Shown here: positions 1 through 5,772 of the stretch, in pieces | How the letters are laid out: each line of letters begins with the position of its first letter | Numbering within the stretch: position 1 is the stretch's first letter | Assembly (NCBI GenBank): GCA_002372465.1 | Contig: DFGW01000246.1 | Coordinates: 1 to 8,593 of the forward strand | Origin: Butyrivibrio sp. UBA3740 | GTDB lineage: Bacteria > Bacillota > Clostridia > Lachnospirales > Lachnospiraceae | Reading direction: 5' to 3' | Length of the DNA stretch: 8,593 nt | Program-made: the position numbers and the translations under genes | The notes under the pieces: model-generated | Database searches by the model: none | The model's input: the letters and a program-made list of their open reading frames with translations, nothing else | What the model was told of the DNA's origin: nothing

Positions 1-23
1 ATGGTTTTCATGTTTCTTGCCAT
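1..23 (-). CDS. nifJ: Start of a truncated gene, probably pyruvate:ferredoxin oxidoreductase
   Basis: Only the first seven full codons are in the window, read leftward from an ATG at 23-21: MARNMKT, then an incomplete codon starting AT. An ideal ribosome binding site, AGGAGG at 36-31, lies 7 nt upstream of the ATG, so this is a genuine start. Pyruvate:ferredoxin (flavodoxin) oxidoreductases of clostridia commonly begin MA(K/R)xMKTMDGN, which matches what is visible. The divergent neighbour is a clostridial 2[4Fe-4S] ferredoxin, the usual electron acceptor of that enzyme, which oxidises pyruvate to acetyl-CoA and CO2 in the cytoplasm. The call rests on seven residues plus context, so it is an inference; the real start codon is well supported, the product less so. 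Confidence 0.6.
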
Positions 24-62
24 TTTAATTCCTCCTACCTTTTTTATATTGAAGTTTTTGGC

Positions 63-105
63 TTTTTACACAACTATCAGTATATGACATTTGTTGTGTT
101 AAAAA
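63..105 (-). repeat. Inverted repeat in the oxidoreductase leader
   Basis: TTTTTACACAAC (63-74) and GTTGTGTTAAAAA (93-105) are complementary over 12 pairs, with one extra T in the right arm and an 18-nt loop. No T-tract follows the stem on either strand beyond the stem's own A/T pairs, so it is not a typical intrinsic terminator. It could be an RNA hairpin in the leader or a protein-binding DNA dyad. Confidence 0.45.
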
Positions 106-145
106 TTTGATTAATATCAAAAACCGCGCAAAAAATCCCGTTCAC
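77..145 (-). CDS. Possible 22-codon upstream ORF in the oxidoreductase leader
   Basis: A GTG at 145-143 is preceded by GGGAGG (158-153) at a 7-nt spacing, as good a ribosome binding site as those of the real genes here. The frame runs 22 codons (starting VNGIFCAVF, ending TTNVIY) to a TGA at 79-77, which is 53 nt before the oxidoreductase ATG. The peptide is hydrophobic and asparagine-rich with one cysteine, and has no run of one amino acid of the kind used in classical attenuation. The last codons overlap one arm of an inverted repeat (93-105), so a ribosome there would prevent that hairpin. It may be a leader peptide, a small protein, or chance; a good start site is the only coding evidence. 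Confidence 0.3.
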   Translation of the reverse strand: MNGIFCAVFDINQIFNTTNVIY

Positions 146-179
146 ACCTTTTCCTCCCAAGAAATTCAGCTGTGTACGG

Positions 180-208
180 ATATTACGCTCGTATTCTGCC
201 GCTTTCAA
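180..208 (-). promoter_or_regulatory. Predicted promoter for the oxidoreductase gene at the left edge
   Basis: On the minus strand a -35 element TTGAAA (208-203) and a -10 element TAATAT (185-180) are separated by exactly 17 nt. Transcription would start near 173 and give a leader of about 150 nt before the ATG at 23. A TATACT hexamer at 84-79 is a closer alternative -10 but has no convincing -35. Confidence 0.45.
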
Positions 209-250
209 TAGTAACATTTTTGTAACAGATTGTCAGCCAATTTATACAAT

Positions 251-273
251 TTTTATCATTTATTCTGATAAAA
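251..273. repeat. Perfect inverted repeat upstream of the ferredoxin promoter
   Basis: TTTTATCA (251-258) and TGATAAAA (266-273) are perfect complements around a 7-nt spacer. The TGATAAA heptamer recurs at 291-297 and 315-321, giving three same-direction copies spaced 25 and 24 nt apart across the ferredoxin promoter. This is the layout expected of a regulator binding site, but no regulator is identified and the region is AT-rich, so chance is possible. Confidence 0.35.
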
Positions 274-289
274 CTTTTCGTTATTGGTA

Positions 290-318
290 TTGATAAATCA
301 CATTCCATAAGTTATGAT
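290..318 (+). promoter_or_regulatory. Predicted sigma-A-type promoter of the ferredoxin gene
   Basis: TTGATA (290-295, five of six to consensus), a 17-nt spacer and TATGAT (313-318, five of six) form the best plus-strand promoter in the 24-403 intergenic region. Transcription should start near 325, leaving a leader of about 79 nt before the ferredoxin ATG at 404. Confidence 0.6.
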
Positions 319-325
319 AAATAAG

Positions 326-373
326 TAACAATGACGGGTTCGGCAAAGCCCATTGTTATGCCACTTTTTGGCA
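326..373 (+). other. Two adjacent hairpins in the ferredoxin 5' leader
   Basis: The first hairpin pairs TAACAATG (326-333) with CATTGTTA (351-358), with an inner GGC/GCC stem (342-344, 348-350). It begins at the predicted transcription start. The second follows directly: TGCCA (359-363) pairs with TGGCA (369-373) around a 5-nt loop. Neither is followed by a U-run, so they do not look like terminators. A 5'-terminal stem can protect an abundant mRNA from decay; that role is inferred. Confidence 0.45.
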
Positions 374-403
374 GAATTTTCATTTACGGAAGGAGATACT
401 ATT

Positions 404-574
404 ATGGCATACGTTATTAGTGATGGTTGCATCAGCTGCGGATCTTGCGCTGCTCAGTGTCCTGTATCAGCTATTTCTCAGGGAGACACACAGTACGTTA
501 TCGACGCTGGAACATGCATCGACTGCGGATCTTGCGCTGCACAGTGCCCTGTATCAGCCATTTCTCAGGGCTGA
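404..574 (+). CDS. Clostridial-type 2[4Fe-4S] ferredoxin
   Basis: This 56-residue protein is a small soluble low-potential electron carrier. It holds two CxxCxxCxxxCP motifs: Cys9, 12, 15 and 19, and Cys38, 41, 44 and 48. By family rule Cys9, 12, 15 and 48 bind one [4Fe-4S] cluster and Cys38, 41, 44 and 19 the other. Length and two-fold layout match clostridial ferredoxins, which accept electrons from pyruvate:ferredoxin oxidoreductase and pass them to hydrogenase, Rnf or other partners. The ATG at 404 is preceded by AAGGAGAT at 390-397; an in-frame TTG at 353 would add residues unlike the family and overlap the leader hairpin, so it is rejected. The gene has its own promoter and terminator, so it is monocistronic. 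The two halves are nearly identical in DNA as well as protein. Confidence 0.95.
   Translation: MAYVISDGCISCGSCAAQCPVSAISQGDTQYVIDAGTCIDCGSCAAQCPVSAISQG
428..571 (+). repeat. Internal duplication inside the ferredoxin gene
   Basis: Bases 428-484 and 515-571 align without gaps at an offset of 87 nt (29 codons) and match at 51 of 57 positions. Four of the six differences are synonymous third-base changes; the other two turn Ser11 into Asp40. Each unit encodes one CxxCxxCxxxCPVSAISQG half. Confidence 0.9.
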
Positions 575-592
575 GTCCAAGCGAAAAATGAT

Positions 593-637
593 AAAAAGCA
601 CGTTTGTCAAGCTTGCTTGAACGAACGTGCTTTTTTT
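593..637 (+). terminator. Intrinsic terminator of ferredoxin, probably bidirectional
   Basis: AAAAAGCACGTT (593-604) pairs with AACGTGCTTTTT (624-635), and inner CAAGC/GCTTG pairing (608-612, 615-619) lengthens the stem. A run of seven T at 631-637 follows on the plus strand. On the minus strand the stem ends in five T (597-593), 25 nt past the dnaB stop, so the same structure can end the gdpP-rplI-dnaB transcript. Confidence 0.85.
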
Positions 638-660
638 ATTTTGCATTTGGCGAAGGGCTA

Positions 661-2004
661 TTAACGCCCCTTTTCAAGATTGGCAAACTTTGTAAACTGA
701 GGAAGCCAAAGCAGCTCTACAGTTCCGATCGGGCCATGTCTCTGCTTGGCAATGATGATCTCTGCCACGCCCTTTTTCTCTGTATCTTTATTGTAATAGT
801 CATCTCTGTAGATAAACATTACAACGTCTGCATCCTGCTCAATGGCTCCGGACTCACGAAGGTCTGAAAGCATTGGTCTGTGGTCAGGCCTTTGCTCTAC
901 AGCACGGGACAGCTGCGAAAGAGCTATTACCGGAACATCCAGTTCCCTGGCAAGAGCTTTTAGCGATCTTGAAATCTCTGAAATCTCCTGCTGTCTGGAC
1001 TCTGAGCTTCTGCCTGTACCTCCGGACATAAGCTGAAGGTAGTCGATGATGATGACCTGAAGGTCATGCTCAAGCTTGTACTTTCGGCACTTTGAGCGAA
1101 GCTCCTGAATCGAAATACTTGGCGTATCATCAATTATGAGCTTGGATGATCCGATCACATCTGCACTCTCAATGAGCTTTTCCCAGTCCATATCGGACAT
1201 GTTACCGGTTCTTATGTGCTGCGAATCAACGTGCGATTCCATGGAAAGGAGACGGTTAACAAACTGCTCCTTGGACATTTCCAGTGAAAACATGGCAACA
1301 CATTTGTTGTCATGAAAAGCCATATGTTCAGCTATGTTAAGGACGAAAGCCGTCTTACCCATAGCAGGTCTTGCTGCAATAAGAATAAGGTCAGAGGGCT
1401 GAAAACCAGCTGTGTTAAAGTCAAGATCAACGAATCCTGTAGCATGTCCTGTGACATTGCCCTTCATCTTGCTGGCCTTCTCGATTCGGTCCAGGGCATT
1501 CATTACTACTTTATCAATGGAAACGAAATCACCTGTATTTCTCTTCTGAGTTATCTGGAAGACATTCTTCTCAACATCATTTAAAATACCTTCCATGTTA
1601 TCTGCATTGGTGTAGCAGGTATTTATGGTGTCCTCGCTGACATGGATCAGCTTTCGAAGAGTGGACTTTTCTGCCACTATCTGTGCGTAATATTTTACGT
1701 TGGCAGATGTGGGAACTATAGATACAAGATCACTTATGAATTCTACGCTGCTGACATTCGGCGGAACATTCTTTTCCCTGAGTCTGTTCTGGAGAGTAAC
1801 TACATCAACTGCACTTCCCTCCCTGTCCAGCTCAACCATTGTCTCAAAAAGAGTCCCCAATTGCCTGTTGTAAAAATCATCCGGATTTACTATCTCGGAA
1901 GCGATCTGGATCGCATCTTTATCAATAAGCATCGCGCCAATAACCGACTGCTCTGCCTCCAGAGAGTTGGGCGCAACTCGCTTAAGTAATGTTTCTTCTG
2001 GCAT
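661..2004 (-). CDS. dnaB: Replicative DNA helicase DnaB
   Basis: This 447-residue protein is the hexameric ring helicase that unwinds DNA at the replication fork (called DnaC in Bacillus subtilis). The N-terminal domain (about 10-110) begins with the usual APNSLEAEQSVIGAML block and binds primase. A linker leads to a RecA-like ATPase core (about 185-445) with Walker A ARPAMGKT (211-218), the FSLEMS segment (239-244), Walker B VIIIDYLQLM (317-326, Asp321) and the conserved LSDLRESGAIEQDAD block (379-393). KQRHGPIGTV (420-429) carries the probable arginine finger region. Length is normal for a helicase without an intein. It is last in the gdpP-rplI-dnaB operon: only one base separates the rplI stop from its ATG, and its AAAGGAAC ribosome binding site lies in rplI, so translation is probably coupled. 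Confidence 0.97.
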   Translation of the reverse strand: MPEETLLKRVAPNSLEAEQSVIGAMLIDKDAIQIASEIVNPDDFYNRQLGTLFETMVELDREGSAVDVVTLQNRLREKNVPPNVSSVEFISDLVSIVPTSANVKYYAQIVAEKSTLRKLIHVSEDTINTCYTNADNMEGILNDVEKNVFQITQKRNTGDFVSIDKVVMNALDRIEKASKMKGNVTGHATGFVDLDFNTAGFQPSDLILIAARPAMGKTAFVLNIAEHMAFHDNKCVAMFSLEMSKEQFVNRLLSMESHVDSQHIRTGNMSDMDWEKLIESADVIGSSKLIIDDTPSISIQELRSKCRKYKLEHDLQVIIIDYLQLMSGGTGRSSESRQQEISEISRSLKALARELDVPVIALSQLSRAVEQRPDHRPMLSDLRESGAIEQDADVVMFIYRDDYYNKDTEKKGVAEIIIAKQRHGPIGTVELLWLPQFTKFANLEKGR

Positions 2005-2005
2005 A

Positions 2006-2452
2006 TTACTGTTCCTTTACGCTTACCTTTAATGTGCTAGTAACCTGGGGATGAAGCTTAACGGGGATCTCGTAGGTGCCAAAGGCCTTGATAGGCTCAG
2101 GCATCTGAAGCTTCTTTTTATCAATGTCAAATCCAAACTGCTGCTTGGCGGCTGTCACTATCTCTTTTGAAGAAATAGAACCAAATACCCTTCCGCCTTC
2201 TCCGGCCTTCATGGTCAGCTGAACAGTCTCCTTGCTGATCTTCTCGCCAAAGGCTTTAGCCTCATCCAGCTGCTGCTGTGCAACAATGGAATCTCTCTTT
2301 TGCTGGTTCTTCAATTCGTTGAGGTTCTTCTGGGTTGCTTCAACTCCAAGCTTCTTAGGAAGAAGCATATTTCTGGCATATCCGTCGCTTACCTTTACTA
2401 TCTCGCCTTTCTTTCCAAGGCTCTTTACATCTTCTAATAAAATAACCTGCAT
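2006..2452 (-). CDS. rplI: 50S ribosomal protein L9 (bL9)
   Basis: The 148-residue protein is the elongated two-domain L9 that binds 23S rRNA at the base of the L1 stalk. The N-terminal domain shows the family signature MQVILLEDVKSLGKKGE, then VSDGYARNMLLPKKLGVEAT up to about residue 40. A long lysine/glutamine-rich connecting helix follows (about 41-75), then the C-terminal domain containing GRVFGSISSKEI. Length is typical. The start is supported by AAGGAGAG (2471-2464), inside the 3' end of gdpP; 5 nt separate the gdpP stop from this ATG and 1 nt separates its own stop from dnaB. The gdpP-rplI-dnaB order is conserved in Firmicutes. Confidence 0.97.
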   Translation of the reverse strand: MQVILLEDVKSLGKKGEIVKVSDGYARNMLLPKKLGVEATQKNLNELKNQQKRDSIVAQQQLDEAKAFGEKISKETVQLTMKAGEGGRVFGSISSKEIVTAAKQQFGFDIDKKKLQMPEPIKAFGTYEIPVKLHPQVTSTLKVSVKEQ

Positions 2453-2457
2453 TGCTG

Positions 2458-4509
2458 TTATAACTCTCCTTCTTCAATCATTTGGTCAAGGGTTTTCTTG
2501 AGGGTTTCAATTGCTTCCGGTACAGACATTCCCTCCATCTGACAGCCGGCGCTGCTCATATGTCCGCCGCCACCGAGCTTCTCCATGATGACCTGTACAT
2601 TGACTTCATCAATGGATCTGGCACTTACATAGATCTGGTTCTGATATTCGGTACATACAAAGCTTGCTCTGACACCCTTGATGTTCAGAAGCTCATTGGC
2701 TGCCTGGGCTCCTACGATGGTAGGGCTCTGGATCTCGTCATTGGAAAGAACCGATATCGCAAATCTGCTGCGATAGATTTCTGCCTGACTGACGGTATCT
2801 GCCTTGGCCTTGTACTCTACGGCTTCTTCTCTGAAGAGCTTTCTGACTCTGGTAACATCCGCTCCGTTCCTTCTAAGGAAGGCTGCTGCTTCAAAGGTCC
2901 TGACACCGGTCTTGTTCATGAAGTTGTTGGTATCAACCATGATTCCGGAATACAGGCTGTCAGCCTCCTCGTTGTGGATCTTCACATTGTCGCCAATGTA
3001 CTGTAGGATCTCGGAAACCATTTCACAGGCCGAAGAAGCATAAGGCTCAACATATGAAAGTGTGGCGTTCTCGATGACCTCAGTACCCTGCCTGTGGTGA
3101 TCCAGTACCACGATGGTCTTGCAGAATCTCAAAAGCTCAGGGCACTCGGTAATGCTGGGCTTGTTGACATCCACTACAACCAGAACCGTGTTGTTGCCTG
3201 CAATATCTATGGCCTGCTGGTTGGACAGGATCATGTCATCCTCATAGTCCGGATTGTTCTTGAAAAGATCAACCAGCGGCTGCATGGAGGTGGTCACATC
3301 GTTCAGTACAATGTGACACTTCCTGTCCAGAGTCTTGGCAATCCTATAGATACCTACAGATGAACCAAAGCTGTCTACATCTCCGATCCTGTGTCCCATT
3401 ACGATGACATTATCCTTGCCGGAGATGATCTCTCGGAGGGCATGGGCCTTAACTCTCGCCTTAACCCTTGTACTCTTTTCTATCTGCTGACTCTTTCCTC
3501 CGTAGTAGGAAATGCTGTCAGCACTCTTAACAACTGCCTGATCGCCGCCTCGTCCAAGGGCAACATCAATGGCATTTCTCGCAAACTCGTAATTCTGTGC
3601 GTAGGAAAGACCGTTAAGGCCAATACCTATACTCAGTGTAACTGCCATCTCATTACCGATGTTGACAGTCTTAACATCCTCTAAGATATCGAACCTCTGC
3701 TCCTTTAACATCTCACAGGACTTCTTGGGCATAACCACGAAGTACTTGTCCTTCTCCAGCTTCTTGGCTATACCGTTGCAGGATGCAATGTACTTGTTGA
3801 CCTTTCGGTCGATAAGAGCTATCAAAAGAGATCTTCTAACTTCCTCTACGCTGTCCAGCGCCTCTTCGTAGTTATCAAGGTATATAAGCCCGGCTGCCAG
3901 TGACTGGTTATCTACTTCCTGGATTGCCAGCTTAAGGGCTGTCTCATCAAAGAGATAAACTGCTATAAGGCTTCCCTCATAGCCTTCCGCATCGATGATG
4001 TCACTATTGACCGCCATCTCTTTTAAGGATATTCTCTTCATCTTGATGGTATAATTGCTGTTCTCGTATTCGAGCTCGTAGGATACTTCTTCGTAGCCTT
4101 CCGGGAACTTGTCCATGGTAATACTTGGGAAAAGAGAGAATATCGTCTTCCTGAAGCCCCTCTCCTGATGCACGATCTTCTCAAAAGCGCTGTTGCTCCA
4201 GACCACTTTACCAGTATCATCCAAAACTGCATGGGCAAGGTCCAGTTCACGCAGGAGCTTTTTTTGAATCTGACCGTACTCCGTAGCAAAGCTTATAAGC
4301 TCATTCATAATGATTGGCTTACTGTAGAAATTCATATATAAAACTGCAATCAGGTATAATCCGGTGAATGCCAGAAGGATAAGTCCCGCTGTAAAGTTAA
4401 CGGTAAAAACCGCAGCGTTAACAAACGCCAGCAGGATTCCCAGATATGTAAAGACTCTAAGGTAGGTCTTTAGCCTTCCCTTTAATTTGACTCTGTTTTT
4501 GCTTGCCAT
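2458..4509 (-). CDS. gdpP: GdpP/YybT-type membrane c-di-AMP phosphodiesterase
   Basis: This family hydrolyses cyclic di-AMP to pApA at the membrane and so affects potassium, osmotic and cell-wall balance. From an ATG at 4509 it has 683 residues: two membrane helices (about 19-38 and 42-60), a PAS-like domain (about 85-195), a degenerate GGDEF domain (about 200-330, with RGGDQ at 320-324 where an active cyclase has GGDEF) and a DHH-DHHA1 catalytic part. Catalytic motifs are intact: GHRIGDVDS (372-380), Asp447 in VVVDV, LDHH (469-472), MVDTNN (524-529) and GGGGH (646-650). The frame opens further at a GTG at 4551 (697 residues), but a promoter -10 lies at 4574-4569, leaving almost no leader; AGAGGA precedes the 4509 ATG at good spacing, so I prefer that. 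It leads the operon with rplI and dnaB. Confidence 0.93.
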   Translation of the reverse strand: MASKNRVKLKGRLKTYLRVFTYLGILLAFVNAAVFTVNFTAGLILLAFTGLYLIAVLYMNFYSKPIIMNELISFATEYGQIQKKLLRELDLAHAVLDDTGKVVWSNSAFEKIVHQERGFRKTIFSLFPSITMDKFPEGYEEVSYELEYENSNYTIKMKRISLKEMAVNSDIIDAEGYEGSLIAVYLFDETALKLAIQEVDNQSLAAGLIYLDNYEEALDSVEEVRRSLLIALIDRKVNKYIASCNGIAKKLEKDKYFVVMPKKSCEMLKEQRFDILEDVKTVNIGNEMAVTLSIGIGLNGLSYAQNYEFARNAIDVALGRGGDQAVVKSADSISYYGGKSQQIEKSTRVKARVKAHALREIISGKDNVIVMGHRIGDVDSFGSSVGIYRIAKTLDRKCHIVLNDVTTSMQPLVDLFKNNPDYEDDMILSNQQAIDIAGNNTVLVVVDVNKPSITECPELLRFCKTIVVLDHHRQGTEVIENATLSYVEPYASSACEMVSEILQYIGDNVKIHNEEADSLYSGIMVDTNNFMNKTGVRTFEAAAFLRRNGADVTRVRKLFREEAVEYKAKADTVSQAEIYRSRFAISVLSNDEIQSPTIVGAQAANELLNIKGVRASFVCTEYQNQIYVSARSIDEVNVQVIMEKLGGGGHMSSAGCQMEGMSVPEAIETLKKTLDQMIEEGEL

Positions 4510-4568
4510 AACCCTTGTCCTCTTCCCCAACAATTTGGACATATGATGCACAAATTTTCCTTGTTATA

Positions 4569-4577
4569 GTATAGCAC
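4569..4577 (-). promoter_or_regulatory. Extended -10 promoter of gdpP-rplI-dnaB
   Basis: TGCTATACT (4577-4569) is an extended -10 element, TGn followed by a five-of-six TATAAT match. No good -35 lies 16-18 nt upstream; that position falls in the loop of the preceding terminator hairpin. An extended -10 can work without a strong -35. Start of transcription is expected near 4562. Confidence 0.55.
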
Positions 4578-4578
4578 A

Positions 4579-4610
4579 AAAATACCGGGACGAATATTAA
4601 TCATCCCGGT
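4579..4610 (-). terminator. Intrinsic terminator after the lipoprotein gene
   Basis: ACCGGGA (4584-4590) and TCCCGGT (4604-4610) form a 7-bp GC-rich stem with a 13-nt loop. On the minus strand the stem is followed by ATTTTTG (down to about 4578). It sits 43 nt past the lipoprotein stop codon and its U-tract abuts the gdpP extended -10. Confidence 0.7.
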
Positions 4611-4612
4611 GT

Positions 4613-4624
4613 CATTACGTAATG
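4613..4624. repeat. 12-bp perfect palindrome
   Basis: CATTACGTAATG is self-complementary. It lies between the lipoprotein stop codon and the terminator hairpin, so it would be in the lipoprotein mRNA's 3' end and upstream of the gdpP promoter. It could be a protein site or chance. Confidence 0.3.
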
Positions 4625-4653
4625 GATATGGGCAAGGGTAATGCGCGCTATTT

Positions 4654-5604
4654 TTATTGTGCAGAAAGCAAAGCTGACTTAACAACCCCTCCGCTTATCT
4701 CTACATCAAAGTACATTCCTGAATCCTTAAGGCTGGTGAGATATTCGGCAAACTCTTCCTTGGATATTGTTTCAGTTCCCTGCTCGCCATCCTTCTGGTA
4801 TACAGTATTGTCATCCACCTTGAATACATGTTTAACATCTGAAGATATGGTAATGGGATCTTGATCTTTAAAGTTCCTGTAATCCATAGAACCACATGCC
4901 ACAAGTTCATCTCCCGAAAGTGAAGCTTCGTAAACAACTCTGTATAAAACGCCGTAGTCATTTGTAGTATCTATCTTATCCCTGTCGGAGGAAAGCAGAA
5001 ACGAAGCCATGAAGCCATCTGCAGTCTCATATTCAACAGGAACTGATGAACTATTGCTTTCTGCAGATGTACTATCATTTTGCTCGGTAGCTGTCAGATA
5101 ATCTCTGGCATTAAATGTTTCACCGTTCTTCTGTTCTTCATCTATTATTCCAGGAACCAGCTCAGTGACATATGTTTCTCCTGTAGTGGGATTTACATAA
5201 TAGCGAGTCTGAGAGCCTGTGTATGAGCGAAATAAAACGACTATTTCTCCATTCTCATTTGTTGAAGCATCCCAGTATTCCGTATATCCTTCGGAGTTAA
5301 GCTCATCATCAATACCGGATCCGATAGCCTTATTATAATTGATCACTGCATTGTAAGCCTGCTCTTTTGTAAGTACGTCAGATGCATTGCCGGCTGTATC
5401 CTTCTGTTCAGCCACCTGCCCTGCCCCATTATCTGCTGCTTCTTTTTGTTCAGATGACTCACCAGACACTTCCTGCCCAGCCGCAGTTTCATTCCCTGTT
5501 TGTTCAAACAAAGATGAAGTTTCTGCTGCTTTCTCTCCTCCGCACGCTGACAGGAGCATTGCTGCGCATAAAATGGCCTGTAAAATCACTTTTCTCTTTT
5601 TCAT
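4654..5604 (-). CDS. Predicted surface lipoprotein of unknown function
   Basis: The 316-residue product starts with a lipoprotein signal peptide: basic MKKRK, a hydrophobic stretch (6-18) and lipobox LSAC with Cys21 as the lipidation site. A low-complexity linker rich in Glu, Ala, Ser and Gly (about 24-75) would hold the rest off the membrane. Residues about 78-155 (EQAYNAVINYNKAI, then FRSYTGSQTRYYVNPTTGETYVTE) resemble small PepSY-like repeats of clostridial surface proteins. A second Ser/Asn-rich linker (about 172-190) leads to a C-terminal domain of about 120 residues that I do not recognise. The start is set by GAGGAGGAAG just upstream of the ATG at 5604; the frame stays open to 5772, but those codons precede the signal peptide and cross a terminator. 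It is flanked by terminators and probably transcribed alone. The lipoprotein call is firm; function is unknown. Confidence 0.85.
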   Translation of the reverse strand: MKKRKVILQAILCAAMLLSACGGEKAAETSSLFEQTGNETAAGQEVSGESSEQKEAADNGAGQVAEQKDTAGNASDVLTKEQAYNAVINYNKAIGSGIDDELNSEGYTEYWDASTNENGEIVVLFRSYTGSQTRYYVNPTTGETYVTELVPGIIDEEQKNGETFNARDYLTATEQNDSTSAESNSSSVPVEYETADGFMASFLLSSDRDKIDTTNDYGVLYRVVYEASLSGDELVACGSMDYRNFKDQDPITISSDVKHVFKVDDNTVYQKDGEQGTETISKEEFAEYLTSLKDSGMYFDVEISGGVVKSALLSAQ

Positions 5605-5660
5605 AATCTTCCTCCTCATAAAAAACGTCTTTCTTATGTTACACCTTCGCCTGCCCAAAG

Positions 5661-5666
5661 AGTATA
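5661..5666 (-). promoter_or_regulatory. Tentative -10 element of the lipoprotein gene
   Basis: TATACT (5666-5661) is a five-of-six match 57 nt upstream of the ATG and downstream of the rpsR terminator. No recognisable -35 lies at the right distance, so this is only the best candidate for the promoter this separately terminated gene must have. Confidence 0.3.
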
Positions 5667-5710
5667 AAAAAAGGATAAAATTAGCTTCTGGCACGGTCAT
5701 AGCAACGCAC

Positions 5711-5749
5711 AAAAAGGCACTTTTTAGAATCTCTTCTAAAAAGTGCCTT
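5711..5749 (-). terminator. Intrinsic terminator of the rpsF-ssb-rpsR operon
   Basis: AAGGCACTTTTTAGAA (5714-5729) and TTCTAAAAAGTGCCTT (5734-5749) form a perfect 16-bp stem with a 4-nt loop. On the minus strand it ends in five T (5715-5711), 23 nt after the rpsR stop. No T-run follows on the plus strand, so it acts in one direction. Confidence 0.9.
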
Positions 5750-5772
5750 AAAAATCCTTGTATTAACTGCAA

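Noticed and set aside
96..113. A possible Rex (NADH-sensing repressor) operator resembling TTGTTAA-N4-TTAACAA
   Set aside because: The left half matches six of seven positions but the right half only four of seven, in AT-rich DNA; too weak to call, though biologically it would make sense.
200..330. A functional diguanylate cyclase domain in GdpP (residue positions within the protein)
   Set aside because: The GGDEF motif is degenerate (RGGDQ), as in the whole GdpP family, so cyclase activity is not expected.
428..571. A CRISPR-like or mobile repeat
   Set aside because: The repeat is explained by the two cluster-binding halves of ferredoxin and is in frame; there are only two copies.
1642..1989. 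A 115-codon plus-strand frame opposite dnaB
   Set aside because: The minus strand there encodes the invariant N-terminal half of DnaB. The plus frame has no family features.
2482..3006. A 174-codon open frame on the plus strand opposite gdpP
   Set aside because: It lies wholly inside the conserved DHH phosphodiesterase coding region on the other strand, with no binding site or recognisable protein features; it is a shadow of gdpP.
5605..5772. A longer lipoprotein start, 56 codons upstream
   Set aside because: Those codons cross the rpsR terminator and would bury the signal peptide; the GGAGG site and lipobox fix the start at 5604.
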